Assembly (NCBI GenBank): GCA_945877525.1
Contig: CAMDVP010000016.1
Span: 1-24,811, forward strand
Direction: 5' to 3'
Length of the DNA stretch: 24,811 bases
Origin: an uncultured Clostridia bacterium
Lineage (GTDB): Bacteria; Bacillota; Clostridia; Christensenellales; Aristaeellaceae
Position 1 is the stretch's first letter. Every line of letters starts with the position of its first letter. The notes beneath the pieces were generated by a model. The model saw only the letters and a list, made by a program, of their open reading frames with translations, was not told where the DNA came from and made no database searches. Shown here one piece after another: positions 1 through 7,550 of the stretch. Position numbers and translations under genes: made by a program.

Positions 1-418
1 CCAGAGGGCGCTGCCCTCTGGACTCCCGCGAAGGGCCTTCGGCCCTCTCGACACCCATTCGGGTAGGTTGGAACAAGTCTTTTCCCTTGCAGGGGTCACG
101 GCGCGCGACGGGCGCGCCGCGACGCGAGGATTGCGGCTTGCCGCTGCGGCGGCGGAGAGGGGGCCGCGTCTGTGGACGCGGGCAGAGGGCTTTGCGATCG
201 TCCTCTGCACTCCTTCGCACCCTACCGGTTGTTATGGATGGAAGCCTGTCACATCAGCCAAATTATCCAGCTCATTCATCCGGAGGGGGCGAAGGTTTCC
301 AAAGGGCGATGTCTCGCCAATGGCGAGTCCGCCGAAGGCGGAAGTCGAAAGCGGAGCGACGATGACCGCAAAGCCCTTTAGTCGCGCCCGCAGGCGCGAA
401 ACCCCTGCGCCGCTCCAG
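1..418. repeat. Dispersed palindromic repeat, copy 1 (right arm missing; may extend left of window)
   Basis: No convincing gene lies in the first 446 bases. The stretch is a copy of the element at 15814-16389, in the same orientation. It opens with a hairpin of 9-bp arms (CCAGAGGGC / GCCCTCTGG) around a 3-nt loop at 1-21. It then shares the GAAGGGCC-TTC-GGCCCTC hairpin, the GGGGTCACGGCGCGC block near 92-106 and the AGGGCTTTGCG block at 186-202 with copy 2. Bases 361-377 are an imperfect inverse of 186-202, so an internal fold remains. Similarity ends near 415, at the point where copy 2 begins its right arm. That leaves copy 1 without the outer inverted partner. Small ORFs here are frame shadows of repetitive GC-rich DNA. 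Confidence 0.8.
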
Positions 419-446
419 CTATTATTCTATAAGGAGGCTGAACCGA

Positions 447-1841
447 TTGCTGGAATTCGACAAGAAGTTAAACCTCATCAAGCAGGCCAAGTACAAGTAT
501 TCCCTGCAAGACGTGCAGGAACCCAACCTGTACAGGGAAATTTATGATTATGAATCTATCCCGAAGATTGCCTTCAACATGCGCCATGTGCCGGAGGATA
601 TGCCCGACGAAATCTGGATCACCGACACTACCTTCCGCGACGGGCAGCAGTCTGTCAGCCCGTTCACGCCGGAACAGATTGTGCATCTGTTCAAGCTGAT
701 GAACCGGTTGGGCGGGCCCAAGGGCATCATCCGGCAGAGCGAGTTCTTCCTGTATACCGATCGGGACAAGCGCGCGCTGCGCATGTGCCAGGATTTGGGG
801 TTACAGTTCCCGGAGATTACCACCTGGATTCGCGCCAACGAGAAGGATTTTGAGCTGGTGAAGCAGGCGGGCGTGAAGGAAACCGGCATTCTGGTCAGCT
901 GCTCGGACTACCACATTTTCAACAAGATGCACCTCACCCGCCGCCAGGCCCTGGACAAATATCTGGGTATTGTCAAAGAAGCGCTGAACCAGGGCATTAC
1001 CCCACGATGCCACTTCGAGGACATCACCCGGGCGGACTTCTATGGCTTTGTGGTACCCTTTGCGGAGGAGCTGATGGAGCTGAGCCGTGAAAGCGGCCTG
1101 CCTATCAAAATTCGTGCCTGCGACACCATGGGCTTCGGCGTAACCTACTACGGCGCGGCCCTGCCCCGCAGCGTACCGGGAATCATCTACGGTCTGCGGC
1201 ATTATGCCGAGGTGCCCTCCGCTCAGCTGGAATGGCACGGGCACAACGACTTCTACAAGGTGGTCAGCAACGCCGGGGCGGCGTGGATGTACGGCTGCGC
1301 CAGCGTAAACTGCTCGCTGCTGGGCATTGGCGAACGCACAGGCAACTGCCCCCTGGAGGCCATGGCCATTGAGTATCAGGCCCTGCGCGGCACGGACGAC
1401 GGCATGGATCTGAGCGCCATCACGGAGATTGCCGACTACATGGAGCGGGAAATCGGCATTGAGATCAGCCCTCGCCAGCCCTTTGTGGGCCGCCACTTCA
1501 ACGTGACCCGCGCAGGCATCCACGCTGACGGCATGCTCAAGGATGAGGAAATCTACAATATATTCGATACAGCGAAGCTGCTCAGCCGCCCCGCTGCCGT
1601 GGCGGTGGACAGCCACAGCGGTGCGGCGGGCGTGGCCCACTGGATCAACGGCTATTTCCGCCTCACAGGCGATAACACCATCGGCAAAACCGATCCGCTG
1701 GTGGTGGCGGTCAAGGATCAGGTGGACGCGCTGTATGCCGCCGGGCGGAACACTGTCATGGGCGACGAGGAGCTGGAGATCATGGTGCGCAACAGCGACG
1801 TAAACCGCTACGAACGTCTGCTGTTCCACAAGAGCCACTGA
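447..1841 (+). CDS. Isopropylmalate/homocitrate synthase-like protein, probable (Re)-citrate synthase
   Basis: A 464-residue enzyme of the HMGL-like (DRE-TIM metallolyase) superfamily, which condenses acetyl-CoA with a 2-oxo acid. The N-terminal TIM-barrel motif is ITDTTFRDGQQS (residues 58-69, with the Arg64-Asp65 pair). The metal-binding HGHND is at 264-268, with CDTMGFG at 225-231 and GIGERTGN further on. The protein is shorter than LeuA and shows no obvious leucine-sensing C-terminal domain. The N-terminal IYDYESIPKIAFN stretch and overall form resemble the clostridial proteins identified as (Re)-citrate synthase, often annotated as isopropylmalate synthase. If so, it makes citrate from oxaloacetate for glutamate synthesis. 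The start is TTG, 9 nt after AAGGAGG at 431-437. It stands alone between repeat copy 1 and a strong terminator. The family call is firm; the substrate is inferred and could be another 2-oxo acid. Confidence 0.85.
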   Translation: MLEFDKKLNLIKQAKYKYSLQDVQEPNLYREIYDYESIPKIAFNMRHVPEDMPDEIWITDTTFRDGQQSVSPFTPEQIVHLFKLMNRLGGPKGIIRQSEFFLYTDRDKRALRMCQDLGLQFPEITTWIRANEKDFELVKQAGVKETGILVSCSDYHIFNKMHLTRRQALDKYLGIVKEALNQGITPRCHFEDITRADFYGFVVPFAEELMELSRESGLPIKIRACDTMGFGVTYYGAALPRSVPGIIYGLRHYAEVPSAQLEWHGHNDFYKVVSNAGAAWMYGCASVNCSLLGIGERTGNCPLEAMAIEYQALRGTDDGMDLSAITEIADYMEREIGIEISPRQPFVGRHFNVTRAGIHADGMLKDEEIYNIFDTAKLLSRPAAVAVDSHSGAAGVAHWINGYFRLTGDNTIGKTDPLVVAVKDQVDALYAAGRNTVMGDEELEIMVRNSDVNRYERLLFHKSH

Positions 1842-1850
1842 GAAAAGGCA

Positions 1851-1885
1851 AACGAGCCGGGGCAATGATACTGCCCCGGCTCGTT
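1851..1885. terminator. Bidirectional terminator between citrate-synthase-like gene and MATE gene
   Basis: A perfect 14-bp inverted repeat (1851-1864 with 1872-1885) closes a 7-nt loop. It is followed by TTTT on the plus strand and by TT-GCC-TTTTC on the minus strand. It lies 9 nt after the plus-strand stop and 13 nt after the minus-strand stop of the convergent MATE gene, so it can serve both. Confidence 0.85.
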
Positions 1886-1898
1886 TTGCTATATATCG

Positions 1899-3281
1899 TT
1901 ATGCCGCAGCGGCCTCCATGCGTTTCAGCCGCTTTCTGCCCCAGATCATGTAGCATGCAAAATGCGTGGCGAAGGTGATAAACCACGATATCGGATAGGA
2001 AATATACAGCACCTCCAGGGTGGGGTTGGCGGCAAACACCGTGTAAATCCACACCACTCGCAAAAGGCAGGCTCCCGTCAGGCTGACGATCATGGGCATG
2101 ATGGAATAACCCACGCCCCGCAGCTGGCCCACCATCACATCCATCAGACCGCAAAGGAAATAGGTCGGCAGGATGATTTCCAGTCGCACCATGCCGTAGC
2201 GGATCACCCCGGGGTCGCTGTTATAGATGCTCACCAGCTGATTGCCAAAGAGCAGGAACACCAGCCCCATGCTCAATCCGATGGCTGTCACCGTACCCAG
2301 GCACACCCACATCACCCGTCGCACCCGCTTGAACTGACCCGCCCCCAGGTTCTGACTGGCGAAGGTCAGGTCAGCCTGATGAATGGCGTTCATGGAGGTA
2401 TACACAAAGCCCTCCAGATTGCTGCCGGCCGAGTTGCCCGCCATGACCAGGGAGCCGAAGGAGTTGACGGAGGACTGAATCAGCACGTTGGAAATAGAGA
2501 ACAGGCTGCCCTGCAATCCCGCAGGCAGACCCACCCGGACAATTTCCCCCAGCTGGCTCAGGTGGATGCGCAGCTTGCGGAGGTTCAGGTGAATGGGGCC
2601 ATCCGAGCGGATGAGGCAGATCATCACCAGCGTCATGCTCATCACCTGGCTGGCCACCGTGGCAATGGCCACGCCCGCCACGCCCAGGTGAAAGCCAATG
2701 ACCAGCACAAGGTTCAGCAGCACGTTGAGAATGCCGGACACCGTCAGGTAATACAGGGGGCGGCGGGTATCGCCCACCGCACGGAGAATGGCCGCGCCGA
2801 AGTTATACAGCATGTTGGCCGGCATGCCGACGAAGAAGATTTTCATATACAGGGTGGCCATATCCAGCACATCGTCCGGGCTGCCCATCCACTTCAGCAG
2901 GGGATGGCTGGCCACAAAGCCCAGCACACCCACCAGCACCCCCGCCACGCCCGCCACGGTGATGGCGGTATGCACCCCGGTGGACACCGAGCGGTTGTCC
3001 CCAGCGCCATAGGCCCGGGCCACAACCACACTGGCGCCCACGCTCAGGCCCATGAAAACATTCACCAGCAGGTTGATCAGCGCGCCGGTGGAGCCCACCG
3101 CAGCCAGGGCCTGGGGACCCGCAAAGCGCCCCACCACCACGATGTCGGCGGCATTATAGAGCAGCTGCAGGATACCCGTGAGGATCAACGGCCCTGAAAA
3201 GGCCAGCACCTTGGGCAGCAGAGGCCCGGTAGTCATATCCATTTCATATCGGGCGGAACGACGGTGAATGCGCGTAAACAT
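1899..3281 (-). CDS. MATE family efflux transporter
   Basis: A 460-residue multidrug and toxic-compound extrusion protein, an inner-membrane antiporter driven by Na+ or H+. The length and hydrophobic pattern fit the 12-helix MATE fold. The N-terminal signature is GPLILTGILQLLYNAADIVVVGRFAG, followed by AAVGSTGALINLLVNVFMGLSVGASVVVARAYGAGD, typical of the first MATE repeat. The matching second-half element FVYTSMNAIHQADLTFASQNLGAG is present. The ATG at 3281 has an AGGAG at 3288-3292 with a 6-nt spacer. A second Met 13 codons later (MDMTTG) is a possible alternative. It lies 42 nt downstream of the phosphoesterase gene and is likely co-transcribed with it. The substrate cannot be predicted. 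Confidence 0.92.
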   Translation of the reverse strand: MFTRIHRRSARYEMDMTTGPLLPKVLAFSGPLILTGILQLLYNAADIVVVGRFAGPQALAAVGSTGALINLLVNVFMGLSVGASVVVARAYGAGDNRSVSTGVHTAITVAGVAGVLVGVLGFVASHPLLKWMGSPDDVLDMATLYMKIFFVGMPANMLYNFGAAILRAVGDTRRPLYYLTVSGILNVLLNLVLVIGFHLGVAGVAIATVASQVMSMTLVMICLIRSDGPIHLNLRKLRIHLSQLGEIVRVGLPAGLQGSLFSISNVLIQSSVNSFGSLVMAGNSAGSNLEGFVYTSMNAIHQADLTFASQNLGAGQFKRVRRVMWVCLGTVTAIGLSMGLVFLLFGNQLVSIYNSDPGVIRYGMVRLEIILPTYFLCGLMDVMVGQLRGVGYSIMPMIVSLTGACLLRVVWIYTVFAANPTLEVLYISYPISWFITFATHFACYMIWGRKRLKRMEAAAA

Positions 3282-3323
3282 AATGCTCTCCTGTGATTTT
3301 TTTCATTTCCCGGCGTACCCGGG

Positions 3324-4406
3324 TCAGTTCAGGCTGGCGGTCAGGGTGATATAGGTGATCTCCGGCCCGTTGAACAGGCGGAAGGGCTGCCAGGAATAAT
3401 AATCGCTGGCTGACAGGCCCGCGCTGATGTACTGCGGAATGCCGGCCAGGTAGTCCAGCCCGCGGATCAGACTTTCCTCCGGAAACCAGCCGTAGGCAGG
3501 CACATACAGCGCGCCGCCCCAGGGCATGCGCCACTGCCCACCCGTATAGTGCCCCGCCAGCACAAGGGATACCCGCCGCAGGGAAAACACCTCGCTTCTG
3601 TCCGTCCATTGCAGCATGGTGTTCACATATTCGCGGGTCAGGGGCGTGTGAGTCAGGGCCACCTGGATATCCCCCTCCTTCATGGAGGCGATGGCCTCAC
3701 GGATGCGGGCAATGCGTTCCAGGTGATATTCCGCCGCGCGCTTCTGCGCCGACTGGTCGGGGGTCAGGATGGCGTTTTCCGCAGACAGCTCCTCTGCCTG
3801 GCGGCGGTAGGCGCTTTCGGTGCTGTCCAAATCCAGGCTGTACAGGTACTCCGGCACAAACCAGATGGTACTCTTGTTCCTGGTGAAGCTGACGGGCTCG
3901 TCCAGCAGAATCACCCCGGCGTCCAGCACCTGCTGGGCCCAGGAGGAATAGACCGACAGGCTGTCATGGGCTGTGGTCTGAATCACAGGCGGATCGCTGT
4001 CCCCGGGAATCAGAATTTTCGGCTTGTCCTCCGGCAGGAGAGAGAGCAGCTGCAGGAAGGGCTCCACATTGCCCTTCGCGCCCACCATGTCGCCGGTAAA
4101 CACCACGCAGGAGTAGTTCAGCGTACCCAATGCCTTCTTGATGGCAGCCTGATCCTCGCCGATTTCCCGGCCGTGCAGATCGCTGATGTGCAGGATCGAC
4201 CAGTTTTCCAGGTCGCCAGGCAGGTTCTGCACGGTGATGCGCTGGCGTGTCAGCGTCACCTGATGGTTCAGCGTGAAATTGCTGATGACCGTGGCCACCA
4301 CGGCCAGGCAAAGCGCTACCCCCAGCCATGCAAGCACCTGCCTGCCGCGGCCACGCTCCGGCTCGCTGGCAAAGATATACTGGTTCTTCCGCCGCCTGCG
4401 CCGCAT
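3324..4406 (-). CDS. Membrane-anchored metallophosphoesterase-like protein with altered metal motifs
   Basis: A 360-residue protein with a basic N-terminus (MRRRRRK), one transmembrane helix at about 24-44 and an extracytoplasmic calcineurin-like phosphoesterase domain. The first motifs are intact: ISDLHG (Asp76, His78) and FTGDMVG (Asp106). The GNHD/E motif reads GDSD (135-138), and the final GHxH reads GHYT (285-288), so two usual metal ligands are missing. His253 in ALTHTP is kept. A charged helical stretch lies at 195-245. An upstream in-frame ATG at 4472 exists, but the promoter at 4438-4466 would start transcription after it. The ATG at 4406 has GGAGG at 4415-4419 with an 8-nt spacer, so this start is preferred. 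It is the first gene of a two-gene unit with the MATE exporter. Role unknown; weak or changed catalysis is possible. Confidence 0.8.
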   Translation of the reverse strand: MRRRRRKNQYIFASEPERGRGRQVLAWLGVALCLAVVATVISNFTLNHQVTLTRQRITVQNLPGDLENWSILHISDLHGREIGEDQAAIKKALGTLNYSCVVFTGDMVGAKGNVEPFLQLLSLLPEDKPKILIPGDSDPPVIQTTAHDSLSVYSSWAQQVLDAGVILLDEPVSFTRNKSTIWFVPEYLYSLDLDSTESAYRRQAEELSAENAILTPDQSAQKRAAEYHLERIARIREAIASMKEGDIQVALTHTPLTREYVNTMLQWTDRSEVFSLRRVSLVLAGHYTGGQWRMPWGGALYVPAYGWFPEESLIRGLDYLAGIPQYISAGLSASDYYSWQPFRLFNGPEITYITLTASLN

Positions 4407-4437
4407 CGCATACGCCTCCATTTTGATCTTATCCATT

Positions 4438-4466
4438 ATTATATGCCTGCACGCCCCGGTTTGCAA
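4438..4466 (-). promoter_or_regulatory. Sigma-70 type promoter for the phosphoesterase-MATE unit
   Basis: Read on the minus strand, TTGCAA (4461-4466) and a perfect TATAAT (4438-4443) are separated by 17 nt. Transcription would start near 4431, giving a leader of about 25 nt that contains the GGAGG used by the ATG at 4406. This placement decides the start codon of the phosphoesterase gene. Confidence 0.75.
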
Positions 4467-4548
4467 GGCCATCCAAAAGGAATTTGCATCGCATGCGCCC
4501 GCGCCCTGCCGGGTATGCTATGCCCATACGGAATCGGGAGGTGCGCGT

Positions 4549-4962
4549 ATGGCCCATGACACATTCCGGCCCGCTTCGCCCTGGCTGTTGCCCCTTGCCC
4601 TGGCAGCGGCCATGACCGCGGCTGGGCGACTTGACCTGCTTGCCGCCTATACCCTTGCGGGAAACCGCTTTCAGGGGGCGCTGCTGGTGATGCTGCCTGT
4701 GGGGGCGTTTCTATCTTCCCTGCCGGGGCGGCTACGGCGGCATGGACGTCCCCGCCTTCGCTCCACATGGCAGGGCTGTGCAGTGTGCTTCGCGGGAGGC
4801 GTGTTCCTCATGCTGGCGGCAGGACTGGCGGAAATGGGCGACGGCCTGGCGCTGACCGGACTGGCCCAGGGCAATGTGAGCGCATGGGCTTTCGCCGCCA
4901 TCGTGTGGGCAGCCGCGCTGTGCGCCGCACGTCTGAAGGCGAGGTGGCGCAGGCATGCGTGA
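4549..4962 (+). CDS. Membrane protein, likely N-terminal half of a split YeeE/YedE-type transporter
   Basis: A 137-residue hydrophobic protein with about four membrane segments. The C-terminal half (GCAVCFAGGVFLMLAAGLAEMGDGLALTGLAQ...NVSAWAFA) follows the pattern of the YeeE/YedE sulfur-transport family, where a G-G-x-x-x-G-x-x-x-A segment precedes a GC/GxGL motif. The usual Cys after the glycine-rich helix is replaced here (AEMGD). The ATG at 4549 follows GGGAGG closely, whereas the longer in-frame ORF from 4273 overlaps the divergent phosphoesterase gene and its promoter and is rejected. Its stop overlaps the next gene by 8 nt, implying translational coupling and a joint product. The family assignment comes from pattern and from the partner gene, not from a search. 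It could instead be an unrelated small membrane protein. Confidence 0.6.
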   Translation: MAHDTFRPASPWLLPLALAAAMTAAGRLDLLAAYTLAGNRFQGALLVMLPVGAFLSSLPGRLRRHGRPRLRSTWQGCAVCFAGGVFLMLAAGLAEMGDGLALTGLAQGNVSAWAFAAIVWAAALCAARLKARWRRHA

Positions 4963-5986
4963 GCTTCTTCTGGGCGGGGGTACAGGGCTTGTGCTGGGCA
5001 TGGCGGTGCAGCGCATGGGACTGACCTGCCGCGAGCGCCTGCGGCAAACCGCCGCGCTGCGGGACAGGCAAACCCTGCGGGTGCTGCTCATGTCTCTTGG
5101 CCTTTCCACTTTGCTGGCGTCCCTGCTGATGTGGCTGGCGGTCATCGATGTGGACGAGCTGCAGGTGGTACCTCTTCACAGCGGAACCGTGCTGGGCGGG
5201 CTGATCTTCGGCGCAGTCGTCGGCTGGACGGGGCAAACTCCCGGCAGCGCCGCGGCCGGTGTAGGCGGTGACCGGTTTTTTGAGGGGGTCTGCGGGGCGG
5301 CGGGATGCCTGGCCGGGGCCGCGCTGCTGCCGGCGGTACAGGGCGTGTTTACGCCCCTCCGAAGTCTGCTGCCCGAAAGCGGGCTGACCTGGTTCCGCGT
5401 CACGCTGGACAAACCCTATCTGTTTGCCGGAGGTTTTCTGGGACAGGGTTGCGTGGGGTTTCTGCTGCTGACCCTTTCCCTGTGCATCCGCCGGGAACGC
5501 CCCGTGTCCGCCCCCACGGAAAAGCCCGCCCCACCGCCGCCCGTCTCCGATCATCCTGAGGATGTACGGGAAGACACCGTGATCGCAACGCTCCCCGGCG
5601 AGGAGCCGGTGGTGGTGGACATGGCGGAGGAACCGGCCGAGTCGGAGAACGACCCCGTCCTCGGGGAATCCTCCGTTGCCGAGCCGGAGAGTACCCCCAT
5701 CGTTGAAGAGCCCTCCGCCGCAGAACCGGAGCTGCCGTCCGCAGAGAATGCCGGAGAAGCCGAGGAATCCCTGTCCTTCGCAGAAAAAAACGCTCCCCAG
5801 GACGAGCCCCCGCAGGCTGCGGAACCATCTGCATCTCTGGAAGATCCTCTCCCGTCTGGGCCGGAAACCCCATCGCCCACTCCCGGTGCCGGGAGCATTC
5901 CTCCTCAAAAGAAGCAGCAGTTCAAGCCCTCCGCCAAAAAAGCCTCAGGGAAAAAGAAGAAAGCCAAAAAGGCAGCCTCCCCGTGA
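4955..5986 (+). CDS. YeeE/YedE-like membrane protein with long acidic then Lys-rich cytoplasmic tail
   Basis: A 343-residue protein. Residues 1-180 hold about five membrane helices with YeeE/YedE-like features: GLVLGMAVQRMGLTC (11-25), GGLIFGAVVGWTGQTPGSAAAGVGGD (81-106) and a glycine-rich helix near 111-130. Family members usually read GYCPGT where this has GQTPGS, so that Cys is lost, although Cys25 remains. Known members move thiosulfate or other sulfur compounds across the inner membrane. Residues 183-310 are Pro/Glu-rich and low in complexity, and 316-343 are a Lys/Ala/Ser-rich basic tail. Neither part is typical of the family. It overlaps the preceding gene by 8 nt and probably forms a two-part transporter with it. 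No TusA-like gene is adjacent. Transport of sulfur compounds is an inference. Confidence 0.7.
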   Translation: MRELLLGGGTGLVLGMAVQRMGLTCRERLRQTAALRDRQTLRVLLMSLGLSTLLASLLMWLAVIDVDELQVVPLHSGTVLGGLIFGAVVGWTGQTPGSAAAGVGGDRFFEGVCGAAGCLAGAALLPAVQGVFTPLRSLLPESGLTWFRVTLDKPYLFAGGFLGQGCVGFLLLTLSLCIRRERPVSAPTEKPAPPPPVSDHPEDVREDTVIATLPGEEPVVVDMAEEPAESENDPVLGESSVAEPESTPIVEEPSAAEPELPSAENAGEAEESLSFAEKNAPQDEPPQAAEPSASLEDPLPSGPETPSPTPGAGSIPPQKKQQFKPSAKKASGKKKKAKKAASP

Positions 5987-6005
5987 CATGCGCCACAGGG
6001 AGGCT
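5974..6005 (+). terminator. Possible weak terminator after the YeeE-like gene
   Basis: Inverted arms AGCCTCCC (5974-5981) and GGGAGGCT (5998-6005), with an inner GTG/CAC pairing, span the stop codon. The following TTCTTGTAATCTCTTATTT is T-rich but interrupted. It may also serve the convergent HAD gene. Confidence 0.45.
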
Positions 6006-6022
6006 CCGCTTCTTGTAATCTC

Positions 6023-6556
6023 TTATTTTGCTTCCATTTCCGCTTCCAGACGGTGGATCAGCGCCAGCAGCTCATCCGGCGTGTGTACCGTATAATCCGG
6101 CTGCCAGTCCGGCTCCTCCACCGTGTGGAAATACCGGGGCGACCAGTCCAGCCACACCGAGATCAGCCCCTGTCGGTTGGCCCCGGCCACGTCCTTTTTC
6201 AGGTTGTTGCCAATCATGACAATGCGCGATTTATCCGCATCGGTCAGGCCCAACTTCTCATAGGCGGTTTCAAACATGACGGCAGCCGGCTTCTGCTGCC
6301 CCACCACCTCGGACACCACCCATGCGTCAAAGCAGTCGTCCAGGCCGCTGCGGCGGTACACATTCTGGAAGGATTCCCACTCCCCATCAGCCACCAGGGC
6401 GATGGTATAGCCCTCCTCATGCAGCTGACGCAGCGCCCGGTCTGCTCCGGGAATAAAGGATGCCTCCTGAACGATGTGGCGGTCATCGTACACCTGGGTA
6501 GCCTCATCAATGATGGTGTCGCCGCTGTCCGTGAAAATGACCAGCTTCTTATTCAT
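6023..6556 (-). CDS. HAD superfamily hydrolase
   Basis: A 177-residue haloacid-dehalogenase-type phosphatase, probably cytosolic. Motif I is IFTDSGDTIID, giving Asp10 as the likely nucleophile with Gly at +2 and Asp13 at +3 instead of the usual DxD. Motif II lies in ALVADG (53-58), Lys89 in GQQKP is motif III, and GNNLKKD (116-122) with Asp122 is motif IV. The DSGDT and GNNLxxD forms appear to be a recurring clostridial subgroup rather than damage, but that rests on memory. It overlaps the oppF stop by 8 nt and has a modest AAAGGG site, so it is the last gene of the opp operon. It may process a compound derived from imported peptides, which is inference. The substrate is unknown. Confidence 0.85.
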   Translation of the reverse strand: MNKKLVIFTDSGDTIIDEATQVYDDRHIVQEASFIPGADRALRQLHEEGYTIALVADGEWESFQNVYRRSGLDDCFDAWVVSEVVGQQKPAAVMFETAYEKLGLTDADKSRIVMIGNNLKKDVAGANRQGLISVWLDWSPRYFHTVEEPDWQPDYTVHTPDELLALIHRLEAEMEAK

Positions 6557-7550
6557 ACGAAAACCCTTTCAGCTTCAGTTCCTCCGCCCGATGGCAGGCC
6601 ACATAGTGCCCGGGCTCCATTTCGCGGTAGGCCGGCACCTCCTGGCTGCACCGTTCAGTGCAGTAGCGGCAGCGGGTATGGAAATGGCAGCCGCTGGGGG
6701 GATTGGCCGGATTGGGGATTTCTCCTGTGAGGGGGATGCGCTCGTTCTGCACGGTGGGATCCGCCACGGGCACGGCGGAAAGCAGGCTTTCCGTATAGGG
6801 GTGCATGGGATGCTCGAACAGATTCTTTGTCGGCGCAAACTCCACCATCTTGCCCAGATACATCACGCCCACCCGGTCAGAAATGTACTCCACCACCGAC
6901 AGATCATGGCTGATGAACAGATAGGTCAGGCCGAACTCCTTCTGCAGGTCGTGCAAAAGGTTGATGACCTGCGCCTGAATGGACACGTCCAGGGCGGATA
7001 CAGCCTCGTCGCACACTATAATACGCGGGTTGAGTACCAGCGCCCGGGCAATGCCGATGCGTTGCCGCTGGCCGCCGGAAAAGGCATGGGGGTAGCGCTT
7101 GAGATAGGCTGTGTTCAGCCCCACGCGGGCCGCGATATCCATGACCTTGCGCTCCATTTCCGCCTTGGGCATCCTGGGGAAGTTGGCCAGCAGCGGCTCC
7201 TTGATAATATCCAGCACCGTCATGCGGGGATCCAGGGAGGAATAGGGATCCTGAAAGATCATCTGGATTTCCTTGCGGTATTTCTTCATGGTTTGTTTAT
7301 CAATTTTCAGAAAATCGATGATCTCTCCCTCAGAGGTGGTGTACATGACGCTGCCCTCCGACGGCTCGTAGGCCCGGACGATGCAGCGGCCCAGGGTGGT
7401 CTTGCCACAGCCGGACTCACCCACGACGCCGATGGTTTCCCCCTCATAGACGGGGAAGCTCACATCAGTCACCGCCCGCACACAGATGCCCTTGGAGTTG
7501 AAGCGCATGTGGATATTCCGGACGTCCAGAATCTGGTCTCCTTTACTCAT
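6549..7550 (-). CDS. oppF: Oligopeptide ABC transporter ATP-binding protein OppF
   Basis: A 333-residue cytoplasmic ATPase that powers peptide import with OppD. Walker A is GESGCGKTT, the signature is FSGGQRQRIGIARAL, Walker B is IIVCDEAVSALD and the switch His lies in ISHDL. The C-terminal oligopeptide/dipeptide domain has HPMHPYTESLLSAVP and a cysteine-rich run CHFHTRCRYCTERC with a later VACH. Such Cys clusters hold an iron-sulfur centre in some Dpp ATPases. The chosen ATG at 7550 has an AAGGAGG about 9 nt upstream. A longer in-frame ORF (to 7601) adds 17 arginine/alanine-rich residues inside oppD and is unlikely. It overlaps the oppD stop by 8 nt and the HAD start by 8 nt, so translation of the three is coupled. 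Confidence 0.93.
   Translation of the reverse strand: MSKGDQILDVRNIHMRFNSKGICVRAVTDVSFPVYEGETIGVVGESGCGKTTLGRCIVRAYEPSEGSVMYTTSEGEIIDFLKIDKQTMKKYRKEIQMIFQDPYSSLDPRMTVLDIIKEPLLANFPRMPKAEMERKVMDIAARVGLNTAYLKRYPHAFSGGQRQRIGIARALVLNPRIIVCDEAVSALDVSIQAQVINLLHDLQKEFGLTYLFISHDLSVVEYISDRVGVMYLGKMVEFAPTKNLFEHPMHPYTESLLSAVPVADPTVQNERIPLTGEIPNPANPPSGCHFHTRCRYCTERCSQEVPAYREMEPGHYVACHRAEELKLKGFSYE

Noticed and set aside
68..547. Short frames within repeat copy 1, and 15920-16405 within copy 2
   Set aside because: The frames are not kept equivalently between the copies, are Arg/Ala-rich and overlap palindromes; no ribosome site supports them.
4273..4548. N-terminal extension of the first YeeE-like gene
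   Set aside because: It would overlap the divergent phosphoesterase gene and its promoter, while a GGGAGG site places the start at 4549.
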